The notes under the pieces are model-generated. The model worked only from the letters and a program-made list of their open reading frames with translations. It was not told where the DNA came from and ran no database searches. From positions 22,410,603 to 22,474,602 of the forward strand of contig CM071579.1 of NCBI GenBank assembly GCA_036426205.1: DNA of 64,000 nt, read 5' to 3'. Within the stretch, counting starts at the first letter, position 1, and each line of letters opens with the position of its first letter. Both the position numbers and the translations under genes were made by a program. Shown here one piece after another: positions 56,170 to 64,000 of this stretch. Origin of the DNA: Ascaphus truei. Taxonomy: Eukaryota > Chordata > Amphibia > Anura > Ascaphidae.

Positions 56170-57310
56170 ATGGGGAGCGCGGGGAGGGGAAGCCACCAGG
56201 GGAGGTGGAGGTCAGGGGAGGGGGGAGGACAGTCAAAGGCGGGGGAGGGTTCAAGGCAGGGGGGGCCGGGTAGGGCCGTCCAAGTCTCAAGTAGGGGGGG
56301 GGCGTCAAAGGAGAGGGGTGGGGGAGTCAAAGGCGGGGGGTAGGGGGGGGGGGGTGTCCAAAAGGCAGGGGGGTGGGGGGGCCGTCAAAGGCAGGGTGGG
56401 TCGTCAAAAGGCAGGGGGGGGGGACGTAAAAAGGCAGGAAGGGGGGCGCTCCAGGAGGGCGAGGGGCGTTTTCAGGCAGGGGGGCAGTCAAAGGCAGGGG
56501 GGGGCGGGTAAGAGGAGCAGTCAGGCAGTGGGGGCGTTGGCTGTCATAGGGAGGGGGGGGGCGTCAAAGGGAGGGGGGGGCGCTCAAAGGGAGGGGGGCC
56601 GTCAAAGGGAGGGGGCGTTCAAAGGAGAGGGAGAGGGGAGGGTGGCGTCAAAGCAGGGGGAGGTGGGTCGGAAGGGGGGAGCCAGTAGGGGGGGCGTAAG
56701 CAGGGGTGGGGGGCGTCAAAGGCAGGGGGGGGCGTCTCAAAGGCAGGGGGGGGACGTCAAAAGGCAGGGGGGGGACGTCAACGGCAGGGGGGGGCGGGTC
56801 GTCAAAAGGAGGGGGGGGGCGTCAAAGGCAGGGGGGGGCGTCAAAGGCAGGGGGGGGTGGCGTCAAAGGCAGGGGGGGGGGCGTCAAGGGGGGGGGTGAC
56901 GTGCAAAGGCAGGGGGGGGGGCTCAAGAGCAGGGGGGGGCGTCAAAGGGGGGGGGGCACTTCCAAGGCAGGAGGGTAGAGGGGTGGATAACGAGGGGCAA
57001 GGCAGGGCGAGGGGGCGGTCCAAGCAGGTGGGGGGGGGCGCGTCAAAGGCAGCGGTGGCTCCAAAGGCAGGGGGGGGGCGTTCCAAAAGGGCCAGCGGGG
57101 GGGGTCGTCAAGGCAGGGGGGGAGGGCTGTCAAAGGCAGGGGGGGTGGGGGGCGTTCAAAGGCAGGGGGCGGGGGCGTCAAAGGCAGGGGGGGGGACGTC
57201 AAGAGGGGGGGGGGTCCAGCGGGGGGGGGGGGGCGTCAAAGGCAGGGGGGGGGGGGTTCAAAGCAGCGGATCAGGTCAAAGAGGGGGGGAGGCGTCAAAG
57301 GCATGGATTC
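56170..57310 (+). repeat. GGGGGGCGTCAAAGGCA minisatellite in Helitron 2
   Basis: A 17-22-bp unit varying mainly in the length of its G run, more than 40 times. Frames of 160-267 codons are translations of the array. Confidence 0.9.
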
Positions 57311-57399
57311 CTCCACTGCATTCACCACCAGCAGCATAGTCCCTGCCGCCACTCCTTTTTCATGATCTCAGGGGATGTTGAGCCCGTAGAGGGGGGAAA

Positions 57400-57535
57400 G
57401 AGTGCATAGGCGAGGTAGGGTGGGGAGGAGGGGGGGTGAGGGGGGGAGAGGTGGGGAGAAGTGGGGGGGGGGGAGAAGTAGGGGGGGGAGAAGTGGGGGG
57501 GGGAGAAGTGGGGGGGGGCAAGTGGGGGGAGCCGA
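57400..57535 (+). repeat. GGGGGGAGAAGTG repeat in Helitron 2
   Basis: Short array of GGGGGGGAGAAGTG units, followed by a CpG-rich unique stretch (57540-57720). Confidence 0.8.
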
Positions 57536-57769
57536 CACACAGCGACACCGAACTGTAGTTCCGGCGGCCGCCCATTCTTCACGGGGCGCCGCGAGGGAGG
57601 AACGGTGGTCCTTCGGGCGCGCCCATTGTTCCCTTGAGAGCGCGGCGGGAGAGGGACGAGAGGTGAGGTGTTGTAGCGGCGAGGGGAGAGAAGAGGACGG
57701 GCGTTTTGCCGTGAGTAAAATTTCCCGCTCCCTTCTCATCCCTCGTTCTTCGCGTTGTTCCCCAGAGGG

Positions 57770-58335
57770 AGGGTCACACGAACAGTGGACAAGGAGGGTG
57801 TCTGTGGGCTTACGGACAGTGGACAGGAGGGTTTGTGTGGGGACACGACAGTGGACAGTGACCGGTTGGGGGACGGGACAAGTGGACAGATGGGGGGCTG
57901 GGACAGGAGTGGGACGGACAGTGGACAGGAGGGGGGGGACAGGAGGGGGGGGGCAGGAGGGGGGGGACGGACAGTAGACAGGAGGGGGGGGACGGTGGAC
58001 CAACGGGAGCGCGAAGGGGGCGAGTTAGGTAGACAGAGAGTGAGGGGGGGGGGGGGGCGGGGGTGGACAGGAGGGGGAAGTGGGACAGGGAGGGGGTGGC
58101 AGTGGACAGGAGGGGGGGCATCGGCAGGGAGAAGGTGGAGGGGGGGGACTGTGGACAGGAGTGGCGGGGGAAGTGGACAGGGAGGGGGGCAGGGAGGACA
58201 GGAGGGGGTGGCAGTGAACAGGAGGGGGGGGGCCCAGTGAACAGGAGGGTGGGGGGCAGTGGACAGGGGGGGGCAGTGGACAGGAGGGGGTGGCAGTGGA
58301 AGGAGGGGGGGCAGTGGATAGTGGTGGCAGATGAC
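57770..58335 (+). repeat. GTGGACAGGAGGGGG minisatellite in Helitron 2
   Basis: CAGTGGACAGGAGGGGGG units repeat about 25 times, then a short (CA)n at 58344-58366. Confidence 0.85.
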
Positions 58336-58559
58336 AGTGACCACACACACACACACACACACACACGTCTCGGTGTTGATGCGCCCTTCCAGTTCGTTGG
58401 CCGCCAGGAGGGGAGGGGAGCGGACATACACATGTATTCGGTGCTGCCGGCACCAGTGACTCGGAGCCGCGAGGGAGTGAGGAGAGGGGGGTCCGCCATT
58501 CTTAACGCGCACACGTGCGAGCTGCTGTTACCACCCGGGGTGGTACGGGATGGGGACCG

Positions 58560-59160
58560 GTGATTTGGGTCGGGGAGAGGTGTGATTTGCGAGCGGGGAG
58601 AGGGGTGAATTTGAGCGGGGAAGGTTGATGCCGCTGGGGGAGGGGGAGACGTTCAGTTTAGCGCCGGGGGATGGGGGAGAGAGTGATGCAGCGGGCGAGG
58701 CGGGGAGATGGGATTTGGGAGCGGGGACGGGGGGAGAAGGTGATTTGATTTGGAGAGGGGAGGGGGGAGAGGTGATTTGGAGCGGGGAAGAGGGGGGAGA
58801 GGTGATGCGTGGGGAGGCGGAGAGGGTGATGCTGGAACCGGGTCCGGGGAGCGGGGAGAGGTTGATTCCCGTGGGAGGGGGGAGGTGATTTGGAGCGGGA
58901 GGGGTGAGGGGGAGGGAGGTGTCGGGGGAGGGAGGGAGGGAGGCTGGGAGGATGCCGAGTGTGTTGGGAGGGGGGGACGAGCGGGTAGAGGCGGGGTAGG
59001 GGGAGAGGTTGACTTTGGAGCGCGGGAGGGGGGAGATGTTGATGTCCGGATGGGGGATGAGGGGGGGAAGGGACCGGTGATTTGTAGAGCGGGGGGAGGG
59101 GGAGAGGTGATTTGGAGCGGGGGAGGGGTGAGAGGTGAGTTTGTGAGAGGGGAGAGGTGG
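58560..59160 (+). repeat. GGGGAGAGGTGATTTGGAGC minisatellite in Helitron 2
   Basis: GGAGAGGTGATTTGGAGCGG units with decay, followed by TG-rich sequence at 59158-59300. The 384-codon minus frame is not a gene. Confidence 0.8.
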
Positions 59161-59503
59161 TGTGTGTGTGTGTGTGTGTATGTGTGTGTGGTGTGTGGGT
59201 TGTGTGTGGCTGTGGTGTGTGAATGTTTGGGTGTGTGTGTGTGTGTGTGTGTGTGGATGTGTGTGTGTGTGTGTTGTGTGGGGGGTGTGTGTGTACCTTG
59301 GCCCGTCACTCCGCCTAGCCATGAGAGTGTGTGGGGGGCGGGCCAAGGGGGTGGTGTGGTGTGTGAGGCCAATGAGAGGTGTGCTGGGTGCTCGGGGCGG
59401 GCCAAGGGACAATGGAGAGTTGCCCCTAGGGACACCGGACATGCAGGCAGGCAGGCAGGACATGCATGCAGGCATACATGTTGCTTTCACTAATATAGTT
59501 AAG

Positions 59504-61599
59504 TGCGTGTGCCCTAGGGAATTAAAAAGGTTGGGGAGGGAGGACCCGTTGTGAGTGCTATGGAATTGTGGACTACGCAGAGCAGTGAGGCAATAGGGTC
59601 CGTTGCAGGTGCGACAGCCCTGGAGACCAGTTCCTGTAGGGCACTGCATCGGAGAAGAACAGGGACAATCAATCACTATCACGGAAGGACCCTCTACCTA
59701 GACCTGCAGGGTTTTCACCCAGTTAGGAGGACCTGTTAATGTGTTTCTTACTTGACACTTGTGGATCTTATTTTCCAATAATTCACTTTTGTTTAACACT
59801 GTTGTTCTGTTTGGGAATCAAATGGATCCCGGTTTGTGTTGAGTCCTGTCTGTCCCGTGAAAGTGGCAGTGGCGAGTTTCAGGGTTTAAGGGCGTAGGTA
59901 GAGGATGTTAGAGTAAAGGGTTAGGGTCAACAAGGGGGTTGGGTGTAGGGGAGGGGCCTTCTAGTTCTTACAGCTACGCCAGCTTATGCAGAGCACCTTC
60001 TTAGGGTTAGACCGCAGACATAGTTGGTAGAACACAGATATCCAGGTAGGACCTTTGTTTTTTTTATGCTCTAGTGTGTAAGCACCATTAAAGCCCTCGA
60101 TTCTCTTATTGGTACAAATATTTCTCTTAACTAATGTTTGATATACATCATATTTCAGATGGTGGTCCAAACCACACCCCAAAAAGAAACAGACAATCAA
60201 AATCCTTTTTACACTTTCCTTCATCCCCCTTCCTTTTTCGCTACTGAACATGTGTGTGTCTTTTATTTCTCAGTATGTGCCGGATCTTCTATGTCTCACG
60301 TACCTCTATTGATACACTCAATGTTTTTTTCTGCTTCTTTCTCGGAGTAGAAGAGAGGTCCGTTAAATAGGGCTACTAATGTGCCGTACAACATAAAGAA
60401 GTCACAGTAAGTTATCGCATGTTTCCCTTGAGGTTTATTCCGGTAATTGACGAAGCTAAATACATGCAAATAGCAACGGCCCCGTTCAGTGGATCCTTCA
60501 AAGCACAGCCGTAACGTGTGTGAAGTTCGCACCCTGCCCTCTGCTTTAGCGTCTAACTACATGGCGTGTTAAACAAGGCTACCAGAGGCGGCGCTACTCC
60601 CATTAGCGTACTTCCCATCTCGGACCTGAATAGGTGTTTATTAAAGTTAAAAAAAAGAGAAGGAATAGGAGAGGTTATTAATCAAAAAGCCCTTTCCTTT
60701 AAATAAACAACGGTTATGACAGTTAATTCATACCTCACCTGTGGTCTTATCACATTACGAGCCTGTAACAGACACGTGTGTAGTGCAGGATGTGAGTAAC
60801 GCCGCCCTTTATCTATGAAGCCTAAACTAAGGTACATTTAATCCCGGGCGGTAACTATGGCAGAGCTCTGGGGATTGCGCTGTTACAGGGATAAGACTCT
60901 GCATATTTTAGCACTAAAGTCCATTATAGTAATCACAAAGCGCTCATACCGGTGAAAAACATCAATTAACACATTCGTTAGTGAGATGATGACGATCCCC
61001 TATTAGCACCTTATACGAGATGATAAAAGCAGTTCAATAATATGTTATTAGTGATTTAAACGGACTTCTGTGGGATCTATGCCCATTCTATTGTTTCCAT
61101 CTTCCTCCAACTTTCTTTCTCTGCTCCTCTCGCAACTCTCACTTATCTTCTTAGCTTCTCCCAGATTCTTCCCAACCCTGCAGCCACATTCTCGGCTGGG
61201 GCTGTTGTGCAGGAACCTTTGTTGAATAATTATTCACTCAGTTTGCGCAGTTTTGTGGCTTCTTGTGATGCAGGGTAGGGGGAATGTGTGTGCCTGTAAG
61301 CCGTGTCCCTTGAAAAATGGAAAACATAATCCACTGGTGACATGATTTCCGGCGCTGAATATTGAAAAACAGCATACTACAAGTGATGTTTACAGGGATG
61401 GTGACGTCAACAACACAGATAAGCGCACAGAATACTGTATCTGCCATCATAATAAAATGCAGCAGTGCAAGTTAGCATGTCACAAAAGTCACTCTCTGTC
61501 CTTATCCTTAACCGCTCCGCCTGATAGCGAGCTCCTGGGCAGTGGGAATATTCATTTTACAACCGGTCAGTGTGAAATATGTATGGGATGTAGGCATGT
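59504..61599. other. unassigned DNA right of Helitron 2
   Basis: Contains a telomere-like patch at 59882-59935. No supported gene; the frame 59961-60251 (-) has no domain. Confidence 0.4.
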
Positions 61600-61795
61600 A
61601 TATCTTTATTTATAAGCCCGGCCATTCATTACATAGTGCTTACAGCAATATATGACATATGTCATAATCATAATAAATGACAACGTTAATACCAAATAAC
61701 ACATAATGGAAGACATGCGTTTCAGACATATAAAAGTGACGTTTAGGAAGAGGATCCCCGGTCCCCGAAGAGCGTACAATCTATATATACTGTTT
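61600..61795 (+). repeat. dispersed L2/CR1-like 3'-tail repeat, copy 2
   Basis: TTTATTTATAAGCCCGGCCA... through GACGTTTAGGAAGAGGATCC to CGAAGAGCGTACAATCTA. Confidence 0.6.
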
Positions 61796-61904
61796 TCTTA
61801 TTTCCAAGATGCAATTCCTTTCAAGGACCATGTGAAAAATAAACAAGGGTGTAGTGACCATGTTTTAAGTTAGATGTATATTGTGATGGATGTCGTCTAT
61901 TATA

Positions 61905-62080
61905 TAGAGCCATAATGTACATAGCGCTTAGACAGTAGTTAATTAACAGTCTGATAATAAAATAAATAAATGATAATATAAATAACAGATCATCGGGAAT
62001 AAGCGCGCAGACATAAAAAGTAACCGTAAGGAAGAGGGAGTCCCAGCCCCGAGGAGCTACAGTCTAATTGGTAGGGTTAG
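61905..62080 (+). repeat. dispersed L2/CR1-like 3'-tail repeat, copy 3
   Basis: CATAATGTACATAGCGCTTA..., AACAGATCATCGGGAATAAG, GGAAGAGGGAGTCCCAGCCC and GAGCTACAGTCTAATTGGTA. Confidence 0.6.
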
Positions 62081-64000
62081 GTTTAGGGAAGAGAGGCGCG
62101 ACAGAGCAGTAGGAGGGAGTTCTGGTAAGTGCGTCTGCAGGGGGCCAAGCTTTATGATACATGTGTCCAGTATTATCAACAGTTGCCTTATTATAATGCT
62201 TTAAGCAAGTGTTGTCTTAAGGTGGCCCGGTTGACACATTTTTTTTTACAAAAATTCAATAACACTGAAAAGTAGTTTGAAACCTTTCAGCGTTTTTGCT
62301 GTGAGTAGATACGTGCCGTGAAGCTGAGACATGGGAGGATATGAACAAACGTTATGCACCTTCTTAGGTTTCTGGGCCAATCATCTAATTTAGGGGGTGA
62401 TGCTCAGGCACTACTGTAACCCTGTTACTGCCACTTCTAGATAGATTAATGTGTGAGCAGCTATGGATCTGCTTCGATCCATGGCACCGAGGTGCCCCTC
62501 TGATAGGGACATTTGTGGGGTGTGCTTCCTACTCGCATGTGAACAGGATGGCTTCAACCTCGGGTTTATTGACCGTGGTGGGACCATATTCGTGAAGGTG
62601 CACTGTCCAGGTTTCTGAACCCAGTTACCCCTGCATGTGCGTGAGAAAAACACTTTACTACCTATCAGATAACATGTAGGGTTCATTAACCCCTTAAGTG
62701 AATTTATAGTACATCCCATAAGGGGGGTTTACACTGGAGAGAATCAATGACTAAATGTGTTTTTTTTTGCAAGGCTAGCATGTGGTTGAGCATTTTTGAG
62801 GTCGTGTGTTAACAAGGAAGCATTGTATAAACCTTTTTAAAAGAGCCGTCAAAATTTTTTTTGTACCAATTAAGTAGGATTTTTTTATTTTGAATCAGGC
62901 AAAGCATAAATGCACTAGTTTTTTGATGGCACCTGTGACCGTGAGGTGGTAGCCAGGCACATCATAATAAGGGCTATTGTGCCCGGCTGGCTACCTATGA
63001 ACCATATTTGTGGGTGTTGAGAGTATCAGCTCTTGGACCCATTGGTTATGTACATGAAATGTATGCGATTGTGCACCAATAAAGAATTTATGTGGTTTTA
63101 CCTTTCCTGGAGTGTCTGTGTTAACAAGTGGAAGATTAACGGGCTATGAGTGTCAAAGGGGGGTTTTTGCTGTAAAAAGTGTTGTCCAATTGTGTCTAGC
63201 GAGATGGGGTACAGAGTGGCTGGCCACCCCAATATGGACTCTCAGACAGTTCCATTGTGTTCTATCATACAGTGGGGATAAAAGCCAGAGAGGAAGTTGC
63301 AGTGTCAAACCATTTGGACAGGAGGGAAGAAGTAAAGTACCCACATCCTCAGATTCAATTGACGCTCTTTGAATTTTCCATTGGGCCCACCAGACTGTCG
63401 GGGCCTGCCACCAGGGTGGCATTGAGGGATTCAATGGCAGAAGTGCCAAATTGAACGTGCCCATGGTAGCATGGCATCAGATTTCAAGGTAAAACGCTGT
63501 GCATCCTACCAGCTTGACTTCTGATTAGCTGCAGGAGATTTTTCTCACGCTCATAATAAGGGGAAGGCAGTAATTGTAAATGAAGTAAGTGCAGAGGTCT
63601 CCAAGTGTTCTCCAGGTGGTGTCCAGTGGTAAGTCTCCAGCAAGAAAAGGGCTGCTTCAGCGGAAGAAGTGCCCTGGTATATTTTCTGTCATTTTGACAA
63701 CTGGGATCAGGTGATAGGATTCCCTGCAGCTAGGAGAGTGTGAGTTTAGGTTGTGTTAGGGTAACCCCAAATCCCAAGTAAGTGTTGCCTTTTTTGCTGT
63801 ATTTTTTGTAACATGGTGTGTCTACCTACAGTATCCTGGGAATAATGTACCAATGTATTTCATGAACTTGCTTTGCTCAATGCAGTATCCTGGTAAAAAT
63901 GTTGAATTGGCCTTGGTATCTGTGACAGCCCCCGAATATCCCGTAAGAAACACAAGGCGAATAAAATAGAGGCCCGAGTCAGTTATGTGCAGTTTTGTTT
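62081..64000. other. unassigned DNA to window end
   Basis: AATAAAG at 63080 with a preceding GC-balanced stretch could be a repeat or transcript end, but nothing was identified. Frames at 62411-62719 and 63112-63464 show no family features. Confidence 0.35.

Larger units (their letters stand above)
55265..59503 (-). mobile_element. non-autonomous Helitron 2
   Basis: On the minus strand the element ends with the hairpin CCCGGCAACGCCGGG (about 55276-55290), TCTCTCG and CTAG (55265-55268), followed by T: the same 3' end design as Helitron 1. The 5' end lies near 59503 (minus TTAACTATATTAGTGAAAG); its expected TC start is altered, so this edge is approximate. The 5' 150 bp (TTGGCCCGCCCC, CCTCTCATTGGCC) match Helitron 1. 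No Rep/helicase frame. Interior is a chain of G-rich (plus strand) minisatellites. Confidence 0.75.

Noticed and set aside
56096..59682. Gly/Arg-rich and Pro-rich frames up to 384 codons
   Set aside because: Translations of G-rich minisatellites of Helitron 2, open on both strands.

Overview
The window reads as a transposon-saturated intergenic or intronic stretch of a vertebrate genome, most likely an anuran amphibian. That rests on the repeat set: Penelope-like retroelements with intact-looking GIY-YIG domains, CR1, L2-like and DIRS-like retroelements, a tRNA-derived SINE with an L2-type tail, palindromic MITEs with frog-like consensus, and a Helitron pair. Species is inferred from repeat style only. 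I found no convincing host protein-coding exon and no host RNA gene. Every long open frame is either a decayed retroelement gene or low-complexity sequence.

Layout. 1-1.2 kb is unassigned. 1.2-5.5 kb is a Penelope-like element (PLE) inserted as two head-to-head copies: two 1,828-bp arms, a 465-bp spacer and a 13-bp target duplication. 5.6-6.3 kb is a short element that starts at a hammerhead-ribozyme-like motif and has a TIR MITE nested inside it. 6.5-10.1 kb holds a SINE and then a nearly full, disabled CR1 LINE ending in its 8-bp tail repeat. 10.3-18 kb is mostly unassigned DNA with MITEs (one flanked by TTAA), a second SINE copy and fragments of dispersed repeats. 18.1-22.6 kb has a 100-bp tandem repeat, a second PLE fragment, a MITE and a degenerate 50-bp satellite. 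22.6-26 kb contains a dispersed foldback family and a CpG-rich promoter-like module. 26.6-27.6 kb is polypyrimidine. 28.6-32.1 kb is a non-autonomous Helitron whose interior has become C-rich low complexity.

32.8-40.6 kb has a 5'-truncated CR1 with an insertion, a dispersed element carrying a CRE-TATA-splice-donor arrangement, a degraded LINE reverse transcriptase, a Ty3/gypsy pol remnant and a second CpG promoter-like module. 42.8-43.5 kb is a 700-bp element with a 19-bp target duplication that also begins at the hammerhead-like motif. 47.9-50.5 kb is a DIRS-like gag/RT remnant cut off by a 2-kb array of 41-bp satellite, which is itself split by a solo LTR. 54.3-55 kb has a short tandem array and a degenerate telomere-like array. 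55.3-59.5 kb is a second, oppositely oriented member of the same Helitron family. 59.5-64 kb is largely unassigned.

The most interesting signal is the recurring motif CTGANGAAG...GAAA...CGT with hammerhead geometry. It lies in the terminal region of the PLE and at the very 5' end of two short, duplication-flanked elements. This suggests a family of ribozyme-bearing, PLE-dependent non-autonomous retroelements. The second is the Helitron pair, in which both copies have filled with unrelated, strand-biased C-rich minisatellites.
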